Origin: a virus
Strand: one strand, 5' to 3'
Virus record (IMG/VR): IMGVR_UViG_3300032069_000226
Coordinates: 1 to 21,028 of that record
DNA length: 21,028 nt
The translations under genes were made by a program, and so were the position numbers. Within the stretch, counting starts at the first letter, position 1. Each line of letters begins with the position of its first letter. Below, one piece after another: positions 1-5,780 of the stretch. The notes below the pieces were generated by a model, which did no database searches, was not told the DNA's origin, and saw only the letters and a list, made by a program, of their open reading frames with translations.

Positions 1-141
1 GAGTTGTATACGCTCATGGAGATCTACCAACATTGGGACAATTTCCCGGAACACAAAACAGCAACGTACCGAAACGAGTTAGCTCCAGCGATCGTCAGCG
101 TTGGAGAAGTCTTGAACAACATGAGGAAAAAGGAGAACTGA
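1..141 (+). CDS. C-terminal end of an unidentified protein (cut by window edge)
   Basis: An open frame enters from the left edge and stops at 139-141, giving 46 residues. I do not recognise it. The tail is polar with several aromatic residues and ends in basic Arg-Lys-Lys-Glu-Asn. Its last codons contain the AGGAG that serves the next small gene at 146, a layout typical of compact phage operons. A different frame (33-299) is also open but has a low-complexity Ser/Arg composition and no ribosome binding site, so I prefer this one. The start and full length lie outside the window. Confidence 0.5.
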   Translation, partial: ELYTLMEIYQHWDNFPEHKTATYRNELAPAIVSVGEVLNNMRKKEN

Positions 142-145
142 TTAA

Positions 146-241
146 ATGTTCCTCAAGCTTATTATTCTCTGGCTCATCCTCGCTTTCCTCGCATGGGCTT
201 TCATCCGAGGCGGGACGCGCAAGAAGACACCAACGAAGTAA
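146..241 (+). CDS. Small single-pass membrane protein (31 aa)
   Basis: This short gene starts at ATG 146, 10 nt after an AGGAG at 131-135 that lies inside the end of the preceding gene. Residues 2-20 form one hydrophobic helix rich in Leu, Ile, Phe, Trp and Ala. A strongly basic tail follows (Arg, Arg, Lys, Lys, Lys), so by the positive-inside rule the C-terminus would face the cytoplasm. No family is recognisable. Small membrane proteins of this type occur in phage early and lysis regions, but nothing here shows a lysis role. Confidence 0.5.
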   Translation: MFLKLIILWLILAFLAWAFIRGGTRKKTPTK

Positions 242-254
242 AGACTCCAAATTA

Positions 255-271
255 ATGAGACCAAGTCTCAT
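255..271. promoter_or_regulatory. Perfect palindrome ATGAGAC-CAA-GTCTCAT, copy 1
   Basis: Two 7-bp arms around a 3-bp centre form a perfect inverted repeat in the gap before the nuclease gene, ending 8 bp before its Shine-Dalgarno. The identical 17 bp recurs at 14235-14251 inside the small terminase gene. It could be an operator for a dimeric repressor or a small mRNA hairpin near the ribosome binding site. No binding protein can be assigned. Confidence 0.4.
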
Positions 272-291
272 ATTGAACCAAGGAGGAACCT

Positions 292-984
292 ATGGGTAGA
301 AAACTTTCGCCGTCAGCGTTAGGGGATTTCGTTCGATGTCCATGTTGTTTCTGGCTTGATAAAGTGAAAGGCATCAAAGCGCCTCGAGGGATCTTCCCGT
401 CGCTACCGGGAAAGATAGATGAGTTGCTCAAGGAGAGGTATGACGCTCATCGAGAGCAAGGAACTCGTCCAGCGGAACTCAATGAATTGCTGGGTATAGG
501 TTTATATCCCGACCAACGCAAATTGAATCGATGGCGAGAATGGCGCACTGCGCTCGTTGTTGAATTTGACGGTATTCAACTCTCAGGGAAATTAGATGAT
601 CTCTTGTGGGCACCGTCGACGGGACTCGTTTCTGTGCTCGATTACAAGACGAAAGGCGATGAGCCACAAGACGGGTATTCAACAAAGTACTATCAACTTC
701 AGGCTGACTGCTATGACTTGCTGCTTTCGGGGAATGGAATGCGGACAAGCGGCATAGCCTATTTCGTGTATTACTCACCTATGCGACTCGATCAACTCGG
801 TGCTGCAAGGTGGAAAGCGACGGTACAGTCAATTCCCGCCTCTGCGGATAATGCCATGACGGTAGCCAGGGCTGCAACGAAGTGTCTTGAAGGTCGAATG
901 CCGCCGTCATCCTCATGTGAAATGTGTGGCTATGTTTATGCTCGACTTCACAACATGGTACAACTTCAGAAGGAGGAATCATGA
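292..984 (+). CDS. Cas4/RecB-like PD-(D/E)XK nuclease with probable Fe-S cluster
   Basis: A predicted DNA exonuclease of the PD-(D/E)XK superfamily, 230 aa. Visible motifs are GKLDD (Asp102), then VLDYKTK with Asp117 and Lys119 as the metal/catalytic pair, and the following YYQLQADCY, which fits the superfamily Gln-motif helix. One N-terminal Cys group (Cys16, 18, 19) and three C-terminal cysteines (Cys198, 209, 212) match the one-plus-three arrangement that holds a [4Fe-4S] cluster in Cas4 and AddB-type nucleases. The start is fixed by AAGGAGGA at 280-287. The stop overlaps the next start by 4 nt (ATGA). In phages such lone Cas4-like proteins are thought to process DNA ends in replication or recombination; that role is inferred here. 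Confidence 0.85.
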   Translation: MGRKLSPSALGDFVRCPCCFWLDKVKGIKAPRGIFPSLPGKIDELLKERYDAHREQGTRPAELNELLGIGLYPDQRKLNRWREWRTALVVEFDGIQLSGKLDDLLWAPSTGLVSVLDYKTKGDEPQDGYSTKYYQLQADCYDLLLSGNGMRTSGIAYFVYYSPMRLDQLGAARWKATVQSIPASADNAMTVARAATKCLEGRMPPSSSCEMCGYVYARLHNMVQLQKEES

Positions 985-1298
985 CGATTGAACTCAGTGA
1001 TGATAAGAAAGAACTTGCAGCCAGAGACTTTTTGTCTTCTGTCTTTAGTCAGTGCGACATCATCAAACACGTTCTCCAAGATCGGCAACCCCACTCGGCT
1101 TATGAGTTAGCTCGCGCCATCGCAGAGGTCAAGTTTCGCAACGCACCTTGCATTGAACACGGCATCCGCATTGGCGCACGCATTTGGGATTTGAACAAGA
1201 AACTGAAATCAAAGGGGCAAACGATCGTAGGCAAGCGTGACAAAAAGAATCCACAGAAGTATTGGTATCAGTTAGTTGACTCAGACATCGTTCTGTAA
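981..1298 (+). CDS. Winged-helix-like DNA-binding protein
   Basis: A 105-aa protein. I place the start at ATG 981, behind AAGGAGGAATC and overlapping the nuclease stop, rather than at an upstream ATG at 924 inside that gene. Residues about 30-100 look like a winged-helix fold: a helix with YELARAIAE, a recognition-like helix GARIWDLNKKLKSKG, then a basic wing and the strand YWYQL. Such domains are common in small phage regulators and replication accessory proteins. The coupling to the nuclease suggests they are made together. It is the last gene before a 690-bp gene-free stretch. A specific function cannot be given. Confidence 0.65.
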   Translation: MTIELSDDKKELAARDFLSSVFSQCDIIKHVLQDRQPHSAYELARAIAEVKFRNAPCIEHGIRIGARIWDLNKKLKSKGQTIVGKRDKKNPQKYWYQLVDSDIVL

Positions 1299-1988
1299 AC
1301 CTTCCGAAACGCGTTATCTCGTTGTGCAATTCCATCTGCGGTTCAAAAACCTATTTGCCCTTGAATACAAGCGAACTCAGCAGCGATCAGCCCTCCAGCA
1401 TAGCAAATCATATCTGAGTAGCGATCTCCCGTCTCAGCCCTCGTAATCGCGTTACACGCAGTCCCGTTTTTGCCCACAAAAGATTTCGTTCAAAAAAAGC
1501 TCAAAACGAGGATCAGTGAGCAAACAGCACTTGTTCAACTTACTTTTGAAAGTAGCGAAATTGGCTTGTTTTGAAGAGAACTTTCCTCACTTTTTCCTTG
1601 CATTTGAGAGTGTGATTTTGCACATTCAATATAGATGATGATGATCGAGATGCTCACTCGATTGCGGGTCATAAAAAGAGCAGGTCGCAGCGGATGGAGG
1701 CCTAACCGATAAGGAGAAGCCGTCGAAGAAGGCGGATGCTCACAGGGCTGCGAGTCGAAGGCAAGAGCAGTGAAAGCCCCGTAAGACTTCGCTCCGAATA
1801 GAAGCGCGTGTGCTGCGCTGAACGCTTCGGCATAGTTGAAGATCAGTAAATGCAGTCTTCAACATCCTGGAATAAAATTTTTTGTTCGGTAGCGGGTTGC
1901 TCCTACTACCGAGCACGAGTTTCTACCGGATTAGTCAACAAAACAATATGTGCGCATAGATTGAAACAACTTCATAGGAGGAAACACA
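1299..1988. other. 690-bp gene-free stretch
   Basis: No + strand gene is supported here. The first part (1299-1640) is AT-richer and has only short inverted repeats, such as TGAGCAA at 1517-1523 with TTGTTCA at 1531-1537 and TACTTT/AAAGTA near 1540-1555. I see no convincing sigma70 promoter; a TATAGA at 1630-1635 has no well-spaced -35. The second part (about 1644-1940) is GA-rich with several good hairpins and is listed as a candidate RNA. The last 50 bp lead to the AGGAGG for the gene at 1989. Confidence 0.6.
1644..1940 (+). ncRNA. Candidate structured RNA of about 300 nt
   Basis: Several inverted repeats follow one another with no reading frame. ATCGAG 1644-1649 pairs with CTCGAT 1657-1662. 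GGG-CTGC at 1745-1751 pairs with GCAG 1767-1770 and CCC 1777-1779 across a bulge. GAAGCG 1801-1806 pairs with CGCTTC 1823-1828. GTTGAAGA 1835-1842 pairs with TCTTCAAC 1856-1863 (perfect 8 bp). GTTCGGTAG 1884-1892 pairs with CTACCGAGC 1906-1914 (9 bp, one G-U). The 6-mer CTACCG recurs at 1923-1928 and could compete for the last stem. I do not recognise a known RNA family. It could be an intergenic ncRNA or a long structured leader for the gene at 1989. Strand is assumed from the neighbouring genes. Confidence 0.35.
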
Positions 1989-2294
1989 ATGACACTCACT
2001 CAGATTAGATCACTTAAGCAGATTGCAGATAAGTATGGCTGCCCTGCTCATTATATCCCATCCAGCGATATTGGTTCGGGCAACCCGATTTATGTTGATG
2101 GTGTCCGAATGAGCGGTAGGCTCTCACGGCTTGAGGCTGCTTCTGTCGATATACCCGATGGCATCGACGTGCAGCGTTGGGGTATCGGTTTCTTTTTTTA
2201 CCGCGATTCGCAGAACGCCGACAACCCTCGCCGGATCAGCAAATCCCACCTTGCTACCATTGCCAAGATTATGCCTATTGAAGCCAACCCTTAA
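1989..2294 (+). CDS. Uncharacterised phage protein (101 aa)
   Basis: Start ATG 1989 follows AGGAGG at 1976-1981 at a normal distance. The 18 bases 1976-1993, from Shine-Dalgarno into codon 2, recur exactly at 2329-2346 before the next gene. The protein opens with an amphipathic helix (QIRSLKQIADKYG), has Gly/Pro-rich turns in the middle and a central aromatic stretch GIGFFFYRD. I see no metal site, membrane segment or known motif. It follows the possible structured RNA, which may act as its leader. Confidence 0.6.
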   Translation: MTLTQIRSLKQIADKYGCPAHYIPSSDIGSGNPIYVDGVRMSGRLSRLEAASVDIPDGIDVQRWGIGFFFYRDSQNADNPRRISKSHLATIAKIMPIEANP

Positions 2295-2341
2295 ACAAAA
2301 GGTGAAACCTAGATAGTCAAATGATCTAAGGAGGAAACACA

Positions 2342-2572
2342 ATGACGCAGTCAAGATTGCAGGCAATTATCACCCGCACTCTCAATCAGTATCGACCTGA
2401 GTATAGGCCGACCATTAGATGGTATAGTGACAGTGATCCCAATAAGCCTAACATCGTGAGACTTGTTGGCGGAGATTGGAGAGTCAGGAAAGCTATCGAG
2501 GAAGCACTCAGTAAATACCTCGATGCCATAACAAACTATCCTGAAGAAAAAACTCTAAGACTGTTATCGTAA
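2342..2572 (+). CDS. Uncharacterised small protein (76 aa)
   Basis: Start ATG 2342 lies behind the same initiation sequence as the gene at 1989. The protein has an N-terminal helix, a short WYSDSDPNKPN turn and a helix RKAIEEALSKYLDAIT. The overall charge is mildly basic. No family is recognised. It sits between two small genes with strong ribosome binding sites and is probably co-transcribed with them. Confidence 0.6.
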   Translation: MTQSRLQAIITRTLNQYRPEYRPTIRWYSDSDPNKPNIVRLVGGDWRVRKAIEEALSKYLDAITNYPEEKTLRLLS

Positions 2573-2584
2573 AGGAGGACAACT

Positions 2585-2923
2585 ATGAACCAGTCAGATG
2601 TTCTTGTTGAATGTGCAAATTGCGGGTGCAGCGTTCCAGAGTCAGAGGCATTGGAAGGATGGGAAATGTTTCTCAAGCCCGACGATCTCGCACCCGTCCC
2701 GCTGTGTCCGTTCTGCGCCCGATGGCCGGAGTTCGCAAGTCAAAAGAAAATCCTCGAGCATTACGGCCTCGTTGTGATCGGCGTTGCAGATTGGCGCAGT
2801 GTAAAAATGATTCACGCTAACGACGGCAAGCAGACGCTTTGCTTTGACGTGCGAGAAGTCACGAACGAAAGCGTTGCTGTTCACATTCGCGAACACAGAC
2901 AGAAGTTTATGAAAGGAAAATGA
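2585..2923 (+). CDS. Small zinc-ribbon protein
   Basis: A 112-aa protein starting at ATG 2585 behind AAAGGAGG. Two pairs of cysteines, CANCGC near residue 10 and CPFC near residue 41, make a treble-clef or zinc-ribbon site at the N-terminus. The remaining residues predict an alpha/beta segment ending in a basic tail (REHRQKFMKGK). Zinc ribbons of this kind in phages bind nucleic acid or RNA polymerase, but the specific role is unknown. The gene ends 4 nt before the next start. Confidence 0.65.
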   Translation: MNQSDVLVECANCGCSVPESEALEGWEMFLKPDDLAPVPLCPFCARWPEFASQKKILEHYGLVVIGVADWRSVKMIHANDGKQTLCFDVREVTNESVAVHIREHRQKFMKGK

Positions 2924-2927
2924 GACG

Positions 2928-3551
2928 ATGGCTATTACAGGAATCAAATATCGCAAATGGCCGTTGGGAAAGATCGTTCTCGTCAACGAGACGCGCTACT
3001 CAGCACGCGACATCAAGCGGCTGGTTCGCAGTTGTGTCGAGCGCCTTCTTGACTGGCCGCCGACATGGACTGTGAAAGTCCATGCAACGTATCAGAGAAA
3101 GACTGGAGCCTCCGGCGGACGCGGATATGTTGGGTGTCCGGGGATTTGGCTCTACTTGGATCGATGGCGTTATGTTACTGGTACAGACAATGTGGGACGC
3201 TTCGTCGAGGCGTTCAACCACCGACCTGAGGATCTCGCGCATACGATCTTCCACGAACTCGAGCATAACATCGGGAAACGGCATGGCGACGTAATGGGGG
3301 GATACGATACGTCGTGGGCTGCGAATCTTCCTTTGAGACACTTAGGCACGAAACCGAAATCAGAGATCGATCCAGACACGCCAACGTACCTTCGTTGGGA
3401 ACTCATTCGCCAGAGACGCGAAGCTCACGCCAGAAAGATGTTGACTCGCTGCGAGACAAAATTGAAACGGACCAAGATGCAGTTGAAGAAGTGGCAACAG
3501 AAGGTGAAGTACTACGAACGAATCAAAAAAGGAAAAGGAGCCACATCATGA
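2928..3551 (+). CDS. Putative zinc metallopeptidase with metzincin-type motif
   Basis: A 207-aa protein. Residues 109-119 read HELEHNIGKRH, an exact HExxHxxGxxH signature. The first two His and the third His would bind zinc and the Glu would be the general base. The preceding helix (EDLAHTIF) fits the active-site helix of zincins. A long basic, Lys/Arg-rich segment follows from about residue 155, predicted as helix or coiled coil. There is no signal peptide, so it would act inside the cell, possibly on a phage or host protein or as a nucleic-acid-bound peptidase. Some phage proteins keep a zincin motif with no known substrate. The stop overlaps the next start (ATGA at 3548-3551). Confidence 0.6.
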   Translation: MAITGIKYRKWPLGKIVLVNETRYSARDIKRLVRSCVERLLDWPPTWTVKVHATYQRKTGASGGRGYVGCPGIWLYLDRWRYVTGTDNVGRFVEAFNHRPEDLAHTIFHELEHNIGKRHGDVMGGYDTSWAANLPLRHLGTKPKSEIDPDTPTYLRWELIRQRREAHARKMLTRCETKLKRTKMQLKKWQQKVKYYERIKKGKGATS

Positions 3552-3814
3552 CACTCGTCTATACGGATCTGCTCGGCGATAGTAAGACACATCGCGTCAA
3601 GGCGACGATTACCACAGATCATCCGGCATCGTCGTATAACCAGCCCGTCATCGTTTTGGAGGACGGCAGCGGTCTCAACTGGGAGAGTCTCATGCTGTTG
3701 CAATATCGCGTCATCAAAGCAACCCGCAAAGAGATTGAGTTGCTCAATCGGATCATCCCAATCATCCAACAAGCGACTGGATATACGCTGCCTATCGAGG
3801 TGGCTCATGCGTAA
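3548..3814 (+). CDS. Uncharacterised protein (88 aa)
   Basis: I choose ATG 3548, behind AAAAGGAG and overlapping the previous stop by 4 nt; a longer version from 3314 would lie almost wholly inside the peptidase gene. The first half predicts beta strands (MTLVYTDLLG, ATITTD, QPVIVLED). The second half is helical and leucine/isoleucine-rich (EIELLNRIIPIIQQATG). No motif or family is recognised. Its position just before the coiled-coil gene suggests a shared transcript. Confidence 0.6.
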   Translation: MTLVYTDLLGDSKTHRVKATITTDHPASSYNQPVIVLEDGSGLNWESLMLLQYRVIKATRKEIELLNRIIPIIQQATGYTLPIEVAHA

Positions 3815-3843
3815 CCCAAATCCAAGAAAGGAGAAGTAGTCTC

Positions 3844-4527
3844 ATGGGGAACAACGTCAATAAAAGCATCCTTGCCGTGACTCAATACTCAACCGAAGAA
3901 CTTCAGACAGTTCCGCTTGGGATTGACATCGGCGCATTGGAAGTGTCAGCGTCAGAAGTGATGTCATTAGCTCACAACATAATGATTGTGAACGAAGAAA
4001 CCCTCACGCAAGCCATTGACGATCTCGGCAGAGTCAAGCAGCGCGGCAAGGAAATAGAGACGAGAAGGAAAGGATACAGCGAACCGTTGGGCATCATCAC
4101 GAAAAGAATCAACGGACTGTTCATGCCGATTATCAACACCTTCGAGAACGCAGAAAGGTTATTGAAAACCAAAATCGGCAATTACCAGATCGTAAAAGAG
4201 AAAGCCGCAAGAGAGGAACGGGAGCGCCTTGATCGTGAGTATCAAAAGGCGGTTGCCGCGGAAGAGAAGAAGGCCGAGAAGAAAGGCATTGAACCGAAGT
4301 ATGTTCCGCCTCCAGCGTTCGTTGAAGAGATCAGTCCAACGACCCGGGGCAGCGCAGGGTCTGCGACAGTGAAGATGGTATGGAAACACGAAGTAATCGA
4401 CGCATCAAAAGTACCGTTAATGTACTGCTCTCCTGATCCAGCAAAAATCAGAACAGCGGTTGCCTCGGGTGTGCGGAAGATGCCTGGGGTGAGGATTTGG
4501 GAAGAACCAAGTGTCGCAGTGAGGTAA
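3844..4527 (+). CDS. Phage coiled-coil protein ending in GVRxxEExSVAVR
   Basis: A 227-aa protein with an N-terminal helical region, a long charged coiled coil at about residues 50-155 (RGKEIETRRKGYSEPL, FENAERLLKTKIG, then an alternating Glu/Arg/Lys stretch) and a C-terminal beta domain. The ending GVRIWEEPSVAVR matches, from memory, a widespread siphovirus family usually annotated only as a coil-containing protein and often found near single-strand annealing proteins and nucleases. Its function is not established. Start ATG 3844 follows AAAGGAGAAG. Linkage to the Cas4-like nuclease makes a recombination or replication setting plausible. Confidence 0.65.
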   Translation: MGNNVNKSILAVTQYSTEELQTVPLGIDIGALEVSASEVMSLAHNIMIVNEETLTQAIDDLGRVKQRGKEIETRRKGYSEPLGIITKRINGLFMPIINTFENAERLLKTKIGNYQIVKEKAAREERERLDREYQKAVAAEEKKAEKKGIEPKYVPPPAFVEEISPTTRGSAGSATVKMVWKHEVIDASKVPLMYCSPDPAKIRTAVASGVRKMPGVRIWEEPSVAVR

Positions 4528-4550
4528 CTAAGCAAGAAAGGAGAATAAAG

Positions 4551-4904
4551 ATGCCAACAATTTCTCAGTTCTTTTGTCCGCATTGTTGTGTATTCATGCG
4601 CTGTATCCAAGTCGGCGTTATGGTCGAAGAGACAATGGACGGAGGCAAGCCCTACAAGCTCTGGAGTGCGGACATGTATAGATGTGACAAATGTAACACG
4701 CGCGTCATTGGTAACTTTGGGGCAACGCCATTTGCGGAGCATTTCCAGAAAGATTACAGAAGCATAAAAGCCACCCGTAATGAAGCCGGAGTCTACATTG
4801 AAGGTATTGGATTCGCGAGGTCGTACTCGACTAAGGGGAAAAAAAGTGGCAAGCCAACAAAAGAAAGGAGCAAAGTAGTATGGTATATCACTACCGAAGA
4901 CTGA
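4551..4904 (+). CDS. Zinc-ribbon protein whose 3' end runs into a duplicated segment
   Basis: A 117-aa protein. Start ATG 4551 lies behind AAAGGAGAATAA; a longer frame from 4497 overlaps the previous gene and is less likely. Cys pairs CPHC at residues 9-12 and CDKC near 46-49 form a four-cysteine zinc ribbon, followed by a basic region rich in Lys and Arg. The last 13 codons are made of sequence that recurs near the start and inside the DUF932-like gene (4864-4886 with 6718-6740; 4890-4924 with 7167-7201). The natural C-terminus was therefore probably replaced or extended by a rearrangement. Function unknown. Confidence 0.6.
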   Translation: MPTISQFFCPHCCVFMRCIQVGVMVEETMDGGKPYKLWSADMYRCDKCNTRVIGNFGATPFAEHFQKDYRSIKATRNEAGVYIEGIGFARSYSTKGKKSGKPTKERSKVVWYITTED

Positions 4905-4924
4905 ACACATCTTCAATCTACGGA
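4864..4924 (+). repeat. Duplicated fragments of the DUF932-like gene
   Basis: Bases 4864-4886 match 6718-6740 at 22 of 23 positions, including ribosome binding site and ATG. Bases 4890-4924 are identical over 35 bp to 7167-7201, inside the same gene. The two pieces are 3 bp apart here and over 400 bp apart at the source. This looks like the remains of an internally deleted second copy of that gene. Confidence 0.75.
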
Positions 4925-4958
4925 ATGACTGATGAAGGGGAGTTTGTTCAAACGTAAC
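4881..4958 (+). pseudogene. Mini-gene left from an internally deleted copy of the DUF932-like gene (25 codons)
   Basis: ATG 4881 keeps the AAAGGAG ribosome binding site of the DUF932-like gene. The frame reads MVYHYRRLNTSSIYG before unrelated residues, stopping at 4956-4958. HYRRLNTSSIYG is identical to residues 145-156 of the full protein and is in the same frame. It overlaps the end of the zinc-ribbon gene in another frame. It may be translated as a 25-residue peptide or be a relic; I favour a relic because only a dozen residues of the parent remain. Confidence 0.45.
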
Positions 4959-4976
4959 CAACTAACGAGGTGAACC

Positions 4977-5294
4977 ATGATAATTTGGACGATGAAAAAT
5001 ACCGACGTCGCATACCGTTGGGGTCACTGGATAGTCCTCGGTGATTCAGGGAGAGTTACTCTTGCTCTTTGTAACACAGAGACAGAAGCAATAAAGGTTC
5101 AAGGATACCTGAAGCAGTTCCCAGAAATGATCGATGCGTATATTCAGTTCATTGCCGCGCTCGCTCCGTTCATCGAAGAAATGGCGATCGTTATTGAGCC
5201 TTCTGTAACTGTTCCGGAAACCCGGAAGAAGGAAGTTAGAGAACTGCTTAAGAAGTTAACAGAAGTCACGCGGCCTTGGCGAGACAATCAATAG
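4977..5294 (+). CDS. Uncharacterised protein (105 aa) before the repeat array
   Basis: Start ATG 4977 follows GAGGTGA. The N-terminal half looks like a small beta-rich domain (VAYRWGHWIVLGDSGRVTLAL). A helix with hydrophobic spacing follows (IDAYIQFIAALAPFIEEMAIVI), then a charged C-terminal helix. The middle helix could be amphipathic or weakly membrane-associated. No family is recognised. The gene ends 6 bp before the first box of the array, so its transcript would probably run through the array unless processed. Confidence 0.55.
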   Translation: MIIWTMKNTDVAYRWGHWIVLGDSGRVTLALCNTETEAIKVQGYLKQFPEMIDAYIQFIAALAPFIEEMAIVIEPSVTVPETRKKEVRELLKKLTEVTRPWRDNQ

Positions 5295-5300
5295 AAATCT

Positions 5301-5780
5301 GAGCGAGCCATGAAAGAAGAGAAACCCATAAGGATAGAGCGAGCCACGAAGGATGAGAAACCCACCCCGATTGTGCGGAGTACCATAAGAATTAGTGAGC
5401 CACGTTTGAAGAGCAACCCAAAAGGAAGGAGCGAGCCATTCTAAATAAGCAACCCAAGCAGAGAGAGCGAGCCATGTGTCATGAGAAACCCAAGCTTAAG
5501 GAGCGAGCCAGTCCAGATAAGCAACCCAATCAGAGAGAACGAGCCATGATAAATGAGAAACCCAAAGTCAATGAGCGAGCCATCACAGATAAGCAACCCA
5601 AAAAGAAAGACCGAGCCACTAGGAATGAGAAACCCAACGTGAAAGAGCGAGCCAATTGGTAAGAGAAACCCACTGAGAATTAGCGAGCCAAGTTTTAGGA
5701 GAAACCCAAAAAAAAAGAGCGAGCCATGTGTCACGAGAAACCCAATTGAGAGGAGCGAGCCATGAAAGAAAAGCAAACCA
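5301..5780 (+). repeat. Alternating two-box repeat array with 8-bp variable spacers (18-bp grid)
   Basis: Box A (GAGCGAGCCA) and box B (GAGAAACCCA or AAGCAACCCA) alternate, each separated by exactly 8 bp of unrelated sequence, giving an 18-bp step and a 36-bp unit. I count 13 A boxes (nine exact) and 12 B boxes, plus a degenerate B at 5771. From 5411 to 5762 twenty boxes stay on the grid without one indel. Only 5365-5402 is irregular, with a 2-bp phase shift. In the centre B alternates between its two forms (5447, 5483, 5519, 5555, 5591, 5627), a 72-bp higher-order period. Spacers are A/G-rich and nearly all different. Both strands' frames are broken by stops within the array, so conservation is at DNA or RNA level. 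It could be a protein-binding array, origin, centromere-like site or guide-type RNA. Confidence 0.95.

Noticed and set aside
33-299. Open frame of 88 codons at the left edge
   Set aside because: Low-complexity Ser/Arg composition and no ribosome binding site. It conflicts with two better-supported frames (1-141 and 146-241).
1336-1352. GGTTCAAAAACC as a tRNA T-arm
   Set aside because: No acceptor, D or anticodon stem can be drawn around it.
1343-1477. Minus-strand frame of 44 codons (GTG start) with a protein-like composition
   Set aside because: No Shine-Dalgarno, opposite strand to every other gene and too short to judge. Possibly a gene remnant.
5399-5662. Plus-strand frame through the array with Glu-Arg-Ala / Glu-Lys-Pro / Lys-Gln-Pro repeats
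   Set aside because: Broken by four stops in the last 110 bp of the array and by the phase shift near 5373-5402, while the boxes continue unchanged. No ribosome binding site was found. Nucleotide-level conservation explains it better.
5301-5780. Classical CRISPR array
   Set aside because: Repeats of 10 bp in two alternating types and 8-bp spacers are far shorter than CRISPR units, and no cas genes are adjacent; the Cas4-like nuclease is a common stand-alone phage protein.
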